DNA of 14,947 bases from an uncultured Clostridia bacterium (GCA_937888765.1 CALASU010000305.1:1-14947); one strand, 5' to 3'. Shown: positions 1 through 7,230, numbered from the stretch's first letter. The notes: generated from the letters alone by a model not told the origin. Numbers and translations are program-made.

Positions 1-191
1 TCTGCAAATCAATGTTCCATTTTTTAGCCTCCATTACCTTTACCTTGTCAATGCGTTTTTTTCCAAATGGGTCTTTTTTCAAAAAATTGATGACTGTTTT
101 ATATCCATTCATGGTCGTTGGTCTGACACCCTGTTTTGTTTCAATGTATTTTTCCACTAAATCGGAAACTGTCAGACCGCCGCCATCTGCC
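1..191 (-). pseudogene. Tyrosine integrase fragment (Tn916/ICE type), truncated
   Basis: Reading the minus strand from 190 down gives an open frame of 63 codons that runs off the window start. It contains LTVSDLVEKYIETKQGVRPT and then FLKKDPFGKKRIDKVKVMEA. This is the core-binding (SAM-like) N-terminal domain pattern of Tn916-type tyrosine integrases, the enzymes that excise and insert integrative conjugative elements by recombining attachment sites. The family is normally about 380-400 residues; the arm-binding N-terminus that should precede this part is missing. Going upstream, the frame enters the transposon end at 192 and meets a TAA at 205-207 (read on the minus strand). The catalytic R..HxxR..Y part, if present, lies beyond the window. 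The fragment shows that an integrative element once had its recombinase gene here. Family identification rests on remembered sequence pattern only. Confidence 0.75.
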
Positions 192-290
192 TGTAAAACG
201 TCACTTTACAGCTAATCTGAAAATCACTTAATTCCTAAGATATTTACCTTTAAAACGGCATTTTAAAATTAGAAAATCGCTTTGTTCCTA
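192..290. repeat. Left transposon end: two direct copies of an end box
   Basis: Copy 1 (194-237) and copy 2 (251-290) share TAAAACG, then a T-rich stretch, then GAAAATC, and end in TTCCTA. The two TTCCTA boxes are 53 bases apart. Copy 1 also contains a perfect inverted repeat CTGTAAA/TTTACAG (191-197 and 205-211). Repeated subterminal sites are typical of transposase-binding ends in the Mu/Tn7/Tn552 group. A weaker partial third copy (GCATTTTA) starts near 299. The region contains no gene. Confidence 0.6.
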
Positions 291-310
291 GTTGAATAGC
301 ATTTTACCGC

Positions 311-338
311 AAAAAAGAAGACCGTATATGGCCTTCTT
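311..338 (-). terminator. Terminator of the transposon operon
   Basis: On the minus strand AAGAAGGCC and GGTCTTCTT (338-330 and 323-315) form a 9-bp stem with one G-U pair and a 6-nt loop, followed by a run of T. The hairpin overlaps the TAA stop of the ATPase gene, so it closes the three-gene transposon transcript just inside the left end. Confidence 0.7.
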
Positions 339-1140
339 AAACTAATTCTATATCATTTACAGCAGACAAAATCATGTCCGCATCTATGTTTTGTTTATGG
401 TTTTGGGCTCCTATCATTAATGCTTTTGTAAGTATCAGATTTAATTTACGAATACTACCTCCACAGCTTCCATAAGCAACCAGGGCTGCATTTTCATCAA
501 ATATTCTTCCACTGGCTCCCACCAGATTCATCTGAGTTTCTATATAATCTAAGGCTTCTTTCTCCTGTAAACCTTCAAACTGATAATTCACTGTAATTCT
601 CTGTCTTAAAGCTTCATTGGGCTGACGCATCAGGAGTCCTGTCAGAGTGGGTTGCCCTAAAAGTAATACGGAAAAGCAATTTTTGGAATCCATAGAAAAG
701 TTACATAACATTTTAAGATCCTTGAGAATATCATTATTCAGATACTGCGCTTCATCCAGACAGATCATACAATGTATTTTTTTATTCTGGCTCATAGTTT
801 CAAAATATTCCTGTATGGCACGAAACATGGAAGATTTACTGTGAGAAACTTCCAATCCTAAAGTATGACACATCTGTTTGTAAAATTCCATGGTCGTTAC
901 GGTAGAAAGGCAGATATAGTAAAATTTTGTAATGTTGGGATTCAGCTTTTGGGAAAAATACCGCAGTGCAAATGTTTTTCCCTGTCCCGGACCGGCCGTA
1001 AAAAGTCCGATTCCCGGATGGTTTTTCAGATATTCCAGACGTCCCTGTACGGCTTTCATATCCTGGGTAACATAAGCGTATTTTGTCTCCAGATCTTTTT
1101 CAAAAGGATTATGGCTCATTCCATAGTACTGTTTATACAT
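337..1140 (-). CDS. Transposition AAA ATPase, ExeA/TniB-like
   Basis: A 267-residue AAA+ ATPase that is expected to activate and target the partner transposase, as MuB, TniB and TnsC do in related elements. The Walker A motif AGPGQGKT is at residues 49-56 and Walker B (CMICLDEAQ) has D129-E130. The opening YYGMSHNPF resembles the start of ExeA-family proteins. The ATG at 1140 was chosen because GGAGG lies eight bases before it; an earlier in-frame ATG at 1155 is inside that binding site region. The start overlaps the transposase stop by 8 bases, which suggests translational coupling. Length is usual for this family. No truncation or missing motif is visible, so it is probably functional. Confidence 0.88.
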   Translation of the reverse strand: MYKQYYGMSHNPFEKDLETKYAYVTQDMKAVQGRLEYLKNHPGIGLFTAGPGQGKTFALRYFSQKLNPNITKFYYICLSTVTTMEFYKQMCHTLGLEVSHSKSSMFRAIQEYFETMSQNKKIHCMICLDEAQYLNNDILKDLKMLCNFSMDSKNCFSVLLLGQPTLTGLLMRQPNEALRQRITVNYQFEGLQEKEALDYIETQMNLVGASGRIFDENAALVAYGSCGGSIRKLNLILTKALMIGAQNHKQNIDADMILSAVNDIELV

Positions 1141-2386
1141 CTGCACTTCCTCCATACTTTAACTGATATCCATTGTTTCTTTTTGTTTTTCCATTTTCTA
1201 CTTTATTTGTCCTGCGGATAGGATATTTCTTTTCTTCGTACCATATGTAAGCTTTTTCCATGGCATCCGGAAGAAATCGTATTTCAACTGTACTGCGGAT
1301 AAACTCCATAGGAACATCATATAAAACCTTATCTATGGTTACAGTTGCATCCCCCCGTACCAGCCTTCTGACACGATTACAAAAACAGTTTTCCAGCCAT
1401 TCTTCACTGACAGGCATCCTGATATGAGCAAGATCCTGCATATATCTGTCATGGGGTGTCATACCTGTTGCAGAATGTATCGTAGTATTATGTTGTTGTA
1501 TATAAGCATGGAGTTTTTGATTTAATTCTTCAATTCCTGATAGTTCATCTGTATTCAGGGGATTTAAAAAACGGTTACGAAGGGTTCTGAAATTTCTTTC
1601 ACATTTGCCTTTGCTGGCCCCATCCCGTACAGGCGTATGGATTAATACTGTTCCTAATTGTCCACAAATCAGGGATAACTGCTCATTTTTGTATGGTGAG
1701 CCATTGTCCACATATAGTTTTATCGGTATTCCCCTGGCTGCAACAGCTTCTTTGAAAACCTGCTGGAAATGATAAGCATTATCTGCATAAAAGAAACGTC
1801 CTGCTACAATCATTCTGGATTTGTCATCCAGAATCATAATACAATAAGTTCTTCTACGCATACCATTTTCCAGCAGATAAGGTCCATACATGGTATCTGC
1901 CTGATACATTCCGCCGACGTATTCTTCTTCGAAGGCTTTCCTGTCTTTCTGTCCCGGTGCACTGGCTCCTTTCAGGTTATGTTTTTTGATATAGCGCTGG
2001 ACCGTGGTAAGGGACACATCCTGTTTTTTTATGATGCCATCAGCAATAAGCTTATTATAAATTTCTGTGGCATTTATTTTCGGAAATTCCCCCCGTATCT
2101 TTACTATGGCAGCCATGGCATCTTCATCCAGTTTCCTGCTCTTTCCACAATCCCTCCGCTGTCGGGGTATCAGTGCCTCAAATCCACCTTTGCGGTAATC
2201 CGATTCCCAACAGGCAAGGGTTCCATAAGCATATTTTACATTTTTGCCATCCGGTAGTTTTACCGGCACAGCACTGACACGTTCATAATACTGTTTCTTG
2301 GTTGCATCAGGATAAGTACCGTTAAAAGCCGGTTGTATCAGTGCCAGCCGGATACTGGCTATTTCTAACATTGTTTTTTGATTCAT
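1133..2386 (-). CDS. DDE transposase, Mu/TniA-like (rve integrase core)
   Basis: A 417-residue transposase with a retroviral-integrase (rve) catalytic core. The likely catalytic triad is D164 (in YQADTMYG), D227 (in LYVDNGSPY) and E263 (in GASKGKCERNFRTLR), which gives the DD35E spacing. The N-terminal part (about residues 1-140) contains helix-turn-helix-like segments, e.g. around LTTVQRYIKKHN, expected to bind the end boxes. The region after about residue 330 resembles the Mu transposase C-terminal beta-barrel. A strong GGAGGTGAT precedes the ATG. The gene lies 19 bases after the DUF6431-like gene and overlaps the ATPase, so the three form one operon. The frame is intact, so mobility is possible. 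An IS481-type assignment was considered but the ATPase partner favours the Mu/Tni group. Confidence 0.9.
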   Translation of the reverse strand: MNQKTMLEIASIRLALIQPAFNGTYPDATKKQYYERVSAVPVKLPDGKNVKYAYGTLACWESDYRKGGFEALIPRQRRDCGKSRKLDEDAMAAIVKIRGEFPKINATEIYNKLIADGIIKKQDVSLTTVQRYIKKHNLKGASAPGQKDRKAFEEEYVGGMYQADTMYGPYLLENGMRRRTYCIMILDDKSRMIVAGRFFYADNAYHFQQVFKEAVAARGIPIKLYVDNGSPYKNEQLSLICGQLGTVLIHTPVRDGASKGKCERNFRTLRNRFLNPLNTDELSGIEELNQKLHAYIQQHNTTIHSATGMTPHDRYMQDLAHIRMPVSEEWLENCFCNRVRRLVRGDATVTIDKVLYDVPMEFIRSTVEIRFLPDAMEKAYIWYEEKKYPIRRTNKVENGKTKRNNGYQLKYGGSADV

Positions 2387-2405
2387 TGAAACATCACCTC
2401 CGGGT

Positions 2406-3047
2406 TCAGGGTATCAAATCTCCGGTATTCCTGCCATTCCCAAGGTATCGGCTGTCAGGAAAAGAGAAGTTTACGAGACTGATTTTTGGGCGCAATCTGA
2501 CACAGGGCTGCAAAAAGGAGCGCCCACAATCTTCATAAAAAAGATGAAGACCAGAATGAAACTTTCTAACAGATACTCCAAAAAAACAGGATAAATCTAC
2601 TAACTGCTTCATCAGAACACTGTCTGTCAAAAAGCGTTTATAAATTCGATAATAGGTGGAAACAGATATTTGAAAATGATGGCACAACTCATCTATAGTA
2701 GGAAATTGTTTTGTGATAGTGGCATAAATAACACGGGTGAGGAAACCAATGCTGTAAGAACTATAGGGAACAATGACAGAAAGCTGAAGTGCATGGGAAT
2801 GACCGCAGGAACTGCATTCTGCACAAAAAACAGTAATGCGGTGATAAACCGGCTGTTCCTTCTCATAACATACGAAATCTCTTTGGTAGAAACCATCTTT
2901 ATGAAAGGAATGACCGGGTGCACCACAAACAGGACAGGACTTTATTCCAGTCATAAGTTTATCCTGCATGGAAGTATGAATTTCTATTTCAGAAAGGTTT
3001 TTTATGCTATGAAAATGCTTGCATAAATTCAAGAATAATCTTATCAT
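2406..3047 (-). CDS. Zinc-finger/HTH protein, DUF6431-like
   Basis: A 213-residue protein and first gene of the transposon operon. It has two CxxC pairs, C38-C41 (CPVCG) and C78-C81 (CSSCGH), with C75 nearby, which fit a zinc ribbon. A helix-turn-helix-like stretch follows at about 115-140 (FPTIDELCHHFQISVSTYYR). I believe it corresponds to DUF6431, a family I recall next to such transposases in Clostridia; the function is not established. Its layout, zinc site then HTH, and its position beside a transposase and an AAA ATPase suggest a DNA-binding role such as target choice or repression, but this is inference. The start is uncertain: no good ribosome binding site precedes the ATG at 3047, and the predicted transcript start is only about 14 bases upstream. 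An in-frame ATG at 2969 is an alternative that keeps both CxxC pairs. Confidence 0.7.
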   Translation of the reverse strand: MIRLFLNLCKHFHSIKNLSEIEIHTSMQDKLMTGIKSCPVCGAPGHSFHKDGFYQRDFVCYEKEQPVYHRITVFCAECSSCGHSHALQLSVIVPYSSYSIGFLTRVIYATITKQFPTIDELCHHFQISVSTYYRIYKRFLTDSVLMKQLVDLSCFFGVSVRKFHSGLHLFYEDCGRSFLQPCVRLRPKISLVNFSFPDSRYLGNGRNTGDLIP

Positions 3048-3059
3048 AAGTATGTATTT

Positions 3060-3096
3060 CAGATGTTATTATCTGATTTGTTTGGAAGAAGGACAA
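3060..3096 (-). promoter_or_regulatory. Promoter of the transposon operon with palindromic operator candidate
   Basis: On the minus strand TTGTCC (3096-3091) and GATAAT (3073-3068) are separated by 17 bases, a reasonable -35/-10 pair. A perfect inverted repeat CAGAT-GTTATT-ATCTG (3060-3075) overlaps the -10 and would be a good place for a repressor, possibly the first gene product. Sequence pattern only. Confidence 0.45.
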
Positions 3097-3131
3097 TGGC
3101 TTGCCGGCTTTGGGGTCCTTCTTCTTTTTTT
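3085..3131 (+). terminator. Plus-strand hairpin terminator near the right transposon end
   Basis: A perfect 10-bp inverted repeat GAAGAAGGAC/GTCCTTCTTC (3085-3094 and 3115-3124) with a 20-nt loop is followed by seven or more T on the plus strand. No plus-strand gene precedes it. It could stop transcripts leaving the element, or belong to an antisense RNA. One arm overlaps the -35 of the transposon promoter. Confidence 0.55.
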
Positions 3132-3152
3132 ATTGGTTACTTATAGGATAAT

Positions 3153-3174
3153 AAAAAAAGACCCACAAAAGGTC
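3153..3174 (-). terminator. Weak minus-strand terminator after truncated brxC
   Basis: On the minus strand GACC and GGTC (3174-3171 and 3163-3160) flank a 7-nt loop and precede seven T. The stem is short, so termination is uncertain, but the position would end transcripts that run out of brxC into the transposon and protect the transposon promoter from read-through. Confidence 0.3.
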
Positions 3175-3182
3175 AATAACAG

Positions 3183-3294
3183 TAGGAAGATTTTGATGTT
3201 AAAAAAGGCAAGATAGAGCTATAAAACATGAAAGTTATAGGAATAAAATGATGTAATCATTGTTTTTTGGATTGGCATAATATGCTGTATTACA
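3183..3294. repeat. Right transposon end: two inverted end boxes
   Basis: TAGGAA at 3183-3188 and 3238-3243 mirror the two TTCCTA boxes of the left end. On the minus strand they read ATCATTTTATTCCTA (outer) and ATCAAAATCTTCCTA (inner), compared with ATCACTTAATTCCTA and ATCGCTTTGTTCCTA at the left. Box spacing is 55 bases here and 53 at the left. The outer end is placed at 3294 by TGTAATACAGCA on the minus strand. The distance from this end to the outer box is 57 bases, against 46 at the left, which leaves the exact end open. Confidence 0.5.
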
Positions 3295-5658
3295 CCCTAC
3301 CTTCGCCTGAATCTTGGCAATTTCAAAATTCCCTGTATGTGCCACATCCGCAATAGAAATCTGTTTATTCTCCTGAAACAGTTTTCTGATATCAGCTTCG
3401 CTCATAGGCGTATCAATATAAGGCAGTTTATGGTAAACAGCCGCTACGAGTTTGCCCAGCGCATCATTGATACGAGCAGACACATCTTTGCCGCTACTCT
3501 GCACACGATCCCCATTTACATAGATTACGGCAGATTTCAGAGCTTCCTGCAGGAAAAGCTTCGCTGCACCGTTTCTTTCTCGCAGTTCCACTTTCTTCGC
3601 TTCTTTGATCTGTTCATATTTGGTTACTGTATTCATAGCATCCAAGCGGATAAATTTTTCAATCTGCAGTGCAGAACGAATTTCATCCAGGAATGCTCTG
3701 TCTTCAGGCAGCACAACCAGAACGCTCTTGCTCTGCTGCGCAGAAAGCAGTTTCATAGTGATTTCATCACCAATTTCATCACTGTCAGGTGTCAGAATTT
3801 TCAAAGTGATTTCATGATTCTGATTTGCTTTATGCGGTTTATCATCTACAATCTGGTTAAATGCAAACGCATATCTGCCATTATGTTCGGAATAGCGATA
3901 TTTCTTCTCGTCAAACAGCCCGTCAAAAATCAATTCAGATACTTTCGCTGTTACCTCAGTAGATTCTACATGCTGAGATATAATCGCTCTGTTGATTTCC
4001 TGCTCTTCATCCGTCAGGAATACATAAATTTCGCCATTCTTCTGTATCAATGTCTGTCTGGCCAGTCGTTTCAGTGCATCCTGTACCTTGGCAGCCAGTG
4101 CCATACGATCATCATCAATATGAGAAACCATCAGGCTTGTAATATTTTCAATATTGGCTTTGATTTCTTTTACATACTTAATCATAAATAATGTTTTCAG
4201 TACGTTGACATCAAAGCAATCTTCTGTGTGATCCGGATTCAGATATTCATTGTCCAAAGCTTTGATAATGACACTTTTGTGGGAATGATCCAGGAACTGT
4301 TCCAGTGCATCATAAAACATATGAAAAGGCACAACTGTACCGATTTCATCATTCTTTACATGCACTGCAGATTCCTTGAACAGTGCTAGCATGGAGCGTT
4401 CCCCTTCAGACAGATGCTTACCGGATGCACCATGGGTACGAATAGACGTCAGAACACTTCCCAACAGATTAAACTGATAGGGAATAAAAGGATACACTTC
4501 GGAAAAGTTATTCTTATCTGTATATAATTTCTTTTCAATACCATCATTAAAAAGAATCAGATTTTTAATAATCGTTTCTTTTGTATCATAATATGTTGTC
4601 AGCGTTTCTTTTGCTGTTTCATTTTTCTTCAGAATTCTTTCTTTGATTACCTGATCCACATTGGCTGCAGACAAAGAAAGTCTTGTATCAAAACGGCCCT
4701 GAATCTTAGAAAAGTCATTGCCCTTTGTTTTTGTAATGGAATCAATATCCTGCTGGCTGGTAACAATGATCCATGCCTTACCTTTACATGCAGTCCCCAG
4801 ATCTTCTGTCACTGTCTGCAGGTTCAGCATCAGTTTGGAGTCATCACCGATATACTGACCAATTTCGTCTACCAGAAATACGACATGGTGGTTATTGCCT
4901 TTACAATCAATATATTTACGAACCATATCTGCAAAGCGTTCAATGCTGATGTTATATTCACCTGTAGCCTTTTCACACCAGTTACGAGCTGCATCCTCGC
5001 TCATAAAGTCCATATCAGCCAAAACTTCCACTACATCGTCCTGAATAAAGTCAAAGTCATTTCTGGCTTCCGTCCATTCAATGCCATAGCTTTCTTCAAA
5101 TTTTTCTTTAAATTCTTCAAATCTACCGTTTTCAGACAGATTACGCTCCAGATCCGCAAGGAAAGGAATCGCGCCACAGAATCCCTGCATTTCATTGAAT
5201 ACTTTCAGAAATACGGACACAATGGCATCCTTGTCCTGTTTCCCATTCTGTTCCCCTTTAGAGTCAATATTAAACAAAACAACATCTGTGCTGACAGAAG
5301 CAGCCAAGCGCATATCTGCCAGTACCATTCTGTCTTTGATTTTTTCGTCTTCTTCAAAATATTCCAGAGCAGTTTTGCCTTCCACTACTTTATTTTCCAG
5401 AAGGTAGGAAAGGATTTTCAGAAAGTGGGATTTACCGCTTCCAAAGAAGCCGGAGATCCACACCCCCATAGCATCTGTAGTGCCATTGATACCACGTTTA
5501 TAACTTTCAAAGAAATCACGAAAGTGCTTCTGCAATTCTCTTGTGACTACATATTCTTCCAGTTCCTGGCGAATATTCACATCATCATCCTGACCAACCT
5601 TGATAACGCCCTTCAGGTTACGGTCAATGGGTTTGGCAAACATCTTTTTCATTTCCAT
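3235..5658 (-). pseudogene. brxC: BrxC, BREX P-loop ATPase, 3'-truncated
   Basis: BrxC is the large P-loop ATPase of BREX, an anti-phage system that marks host DNA by methylation and blocks replication of unmarked phage. Walker A GFFGSGKS is at residues 70-77 and Walker B (VVFLVDEIGQYIG) has D264-E265. The start is taken at ATG 5658, eight bases after AAGGGG; a GTG at 5665-5667 in the same frame leaves no such spacing. The ORF ends after 807 residues, while BrxC proteins are usually about 1100-1200, so roughly a third is missing. If the transposon end is at 3294, the last 19 codons are transposon sequence and only about 788 residues are native. The gene follows brxB after 12 bases. The ATPase core is intact, but function without the C-terminal part is doubtful. 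Confidence 0.88.
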
Positions 5659-5670
5659 AGCACACACCCC

Positions 5671-6252
5671 TTATTCAACAAGTTTAAATGCTCTGTAATA
5701 ATTATCATCCTTAATTTCAGAAAAGAGCATCAGTGTCTGTCCATCATACTTCCCGGGATAAAACATTACGACAGGCACATGATCGATTACCTGATGCAGA
5801 TTATTCAGTACTGTGTGGGACCGCAGAATCGGATAGCATTTCCCGATCCCTGTCAAAAACACAATGGCTTTTTCAGGTGTATTCTCTTTGATATGCTTTA
5901 CAATCAAACTATCTGCAGCTGTGATACGCAGCATATTGCCAACGGACTTTGTAATGCGCTCAAAGCCCTTTTTCTTTTCAAATTCATAGCATTTTTCCAG
6001 ATACCCCTTTGTTTGCAGAATATCTATAATCATTTCATAAAGGTCAAATACCACAATCTGATATTCATCCATAGAAACCTCATTTTTTTTACGAATATAC
6101 TCAATCCATTCTCGAACATAAAGTTCATGCTGCGCAGGATAGTCAAATACATAATACCCAACCTCATTACCAAGGCCTTTATTCTGTCGGAAAGTTGCTT
6201 TACTGATTACAGATTCTGCACGTTCCAATTTTTCTTCCAATGTAGCATTCAT
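5671..6252 (-). CDS. brxB: BrxB, BREX protein (DUF1788)
   Basis: A 193-residue protein matching the DUF1788 (BrxB) pattern, the second gene of type 1 BREX operons. Characteristic stretches are AIVFLTGIGKCYPILRSHTV and VVMFYPGKYDGQTLMLFSEI, followed by DDNYYRAFKL near the C-terminus. Length is normal for the family. BrxB is required for BREX defence in studied systems, but its biochemical activity is not settled. The ATG at 6252 follows AGGGGTGAG at good spacing and sits one base after the brxA stop, so the two are likely translationally coupled. No transmembrane segment or signal peptide is visible. The frame is intact. Confidence 0.92.
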   Translation of the reverse strand: MNATLEEKLERAESVISKATFRQNKGLGNEVGYYVFDYPAQHELYVREWIEYIRKKNEVSMDEYQIVVFDLYEMIIDILQTKGYLEKCYEFEKKKGFERITKSVGNMLRITAADSLIVKHIKENTPEKAIVFLTGIGKCYPILRSHTVLNNLHQVIDHVPVVMFYPGKYDGQTLMLFSEIKDDNYYRAFKLVE

Positions 6253-6253
6253 C

Positions 6254-6856
6254 TTAACTCACCCCTGTCAAAGCTCTGATCATTGTTTCCTGTCCGGTTG
6301 CTATCAAATATCTTTCTAATGCAATATCTAAGACAGGAGGAGTGATTCGTTTTTCCCTGTCTGCTACACGCAAAAGATTCGCATCTGCCATAAACCCTGT
6401 ATAACTGGAACGAAGATGCTTCTTTGTACTTTCTTTCCAGCCCAAAATCAATTCACTCTGCCCCTCTTTTTTAGTGAAAAAGGATTTCACATCCATATCC
6501 TCTAATGTTTCAGCACCCAGAATTACTTTCTCTCTGTATATTTCATAAATAAATTCAAAAAACAAACGATCCTGTTTTAGAATCGTAATCAGATTGATCA
6601 GTTTTTGCGTTGCCAGATCAGAGGTAAGAAACAAATCAACCATTGTATCATCCATAACTTTCAAGCGATTCACAATGTATCCTGCCATGCGTAATGCTCT
6701 ATATTCTTTTGCTGCGCCAAACAGGTTTTCTTCCACACATTTTTTCTTAATTTCGTCAAAATTCAGTCCATTTTTCATTAACTTAACTGCTTTTTTGAAT
6801 TCATGGAACCAAAATGACTGCGACATCAACCCTGCGCTATATATCTCTTTCGCCAT
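6254..6856 (-). CDS. brxA: BrxA, BREX protein (DUF1819)
   Basis: A 200-residue protein matching BrxA (DUF1819), the usual first structural gene of type 1 BREX operons. Family members are about 200 residues, helical and NusB-like; a DNA-binding role has been reported. Family-like features here are the opening YSAGLMSQSFWFHEFKKA, the segment DLATQKLINLITILKQDRLF, and the C-terminal part that starts with WKESTKKHLRSSYTGFM. The ATG at 6856 follows GAGGT at eight-base spacing. It lies 17 bases after the small regulator gene and immediately before brxB, so it is in the same transcript. No damage is visible. Confidence 0.92.
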   Translation of the reverse strand: MAKEIYSAGLMSQSFWFHEFKKAVKLMKNGLNFDEIKKKCVEENLFGAAKEYRALRMAGYIVNRLKVMDDTMVDLFLTSDLATQKLINLITILKQDRLFFEFIYEIYREKVILGAETLEDMDVKSFFTKKEGQSELILGWKESTKKHLRSSYTGFMADANLLRVADREKRITPPVLDIALERYLIATGQETMIRALTGVS

Positions 6857-6873
6857 AATGTATTACCTCATTC

Positions 6874-7110
6874 TTATTCTACTGTGCAGCCTGCCCTTTT
6901 TTCAGGACAGTCAGGAATAATTTCTACAATATCATCCACTGTACAACCTAAATTAGAACAAATGCGATCAATTACTTCCATAGTCACATTTTCATTATTA
7001 GCTAGCTTCGCAATCGTATTATTACTGATTCCAGTTAATGCACTGAGATCTTTCTTTTTCATATCTTTATCAATCAATAATTTAAAGAGCTTTTTATAAG
7101 ATACAGCCAT
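6874..7110 (-). CDS. Small Cro/CI-type HTH regulator of the BREX operon
   Basis: A 78-residue protein with an XRE/Cro-type helix-turn-helix at about residues 18-61: KKKDLSALTGISNNTIAKLA contains the two DNA-contacting helices, and VTMEVIDRICSNLGCTVDDI is the typical following part. It has almost nothing beyond the DNA-binding domain. GAGGTG six bases before the ATG is a good ribosome binding site. It is the first gene after the BREX promoter and 17 bases before brxA, which suggests that it controls this operon, probably by autorepression. Well-studied BREX loci use the larger WYL-type BrxR; this is a different type. Two cysteines near the C-terminus (DCPEKRAGC) are unusual, with no clear role. 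Regulatory function is inferred from position. Confidence 0.85.
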   Translation of the reverse strand: MAVSYKKLFKLLIDKDMKKKDLSALTGISNNTIAKLANNENVTMEVIDRICSNLGCTVDDIVEIIPDCPEKRAGCTVE

Positions 7111-7160
7111 TCTTACACCTCATTTTCTTTCGTAAAAATGCATAGACTCATGTAATTTTT

Positions 7161-7169
7161 ATTATACCA
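7161..7169 (-). promoter_or_regulatory. Extended -10 promoter of the BREX operon
   Basis: On the minus strand TGGTATAAT is a perfect TATAAT with the TGn extension. No good -35 is seen 17 bases upstream, which an extended -10 can tolerate. A perfect palindrome TTATATATAA (7173-7182) lies just upstream and could be an operator for the adjacent HTH protein, though AT-rich palindromes are common by chance. The transcript would have a leader of about 45 nt. Confidence 0.65.
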
Positions 7170-7230
7170 CTGTTATATATAAAGCGGATAAAAAGTTTTG
7201 CGTTCGTGTGATTTTTTTGCCGAAAACACA

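Larger units (their letters stand above)
192..3294 (-). mobile_element. Three-gene DDE transposon (DUF6431-like / transposase / ExeA-type ATPase)
   Basis: A compact element of about 3.1 kb holding three co-directional genes that belong together: a zinc-finger/HTH protein, a Mu/TniA-like DD35E transposase and an AAA ATPase. The left end is placed at 192 because the integrase frame breaks there and a TGTAAAACG sequence begins. The right end is inferred at 3294 because the complement reads TGTAATACAGCA, which resembles TGTAAAACGTCA at the left. Both ends also carry two ATC-N5-TTCCTA boxes in mirrored orientation (TTCCTA at 232-237 and 285-290; TAGGAA at 3183-3188 and 3238-3243). The flanks are different genes (integrase left, brxC right) and the adjoining five bases differ (CTGCC versus CCCTA). 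The left end is fairly secure; the right end could be off by tens of bases. Confidence 0.7.

Noticed and set aside
12..215. Plus-strand 67-codon frame at the window start
   Set aside because: The opposite strand encodes a recognisable integrase core-binding domain over the same bases and the plus frame shows no family pattern.
3019..3216. Plus-strand 65-codon frame over the right transposon end
   Set aside because: It crosses the perfect hairpin terminator and an end box, has no ribosome binding site and low-complexity composition.
4885..6279. Long plus-strand open frame of 464 codons opposite brxB/brxC
   Set aside because: It lies fully across three well-identified BREX genes on the other strand, its translation is rich in F, I, H and C without family pattern, and it has no ribosome binding site. 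It is a shadow frame.
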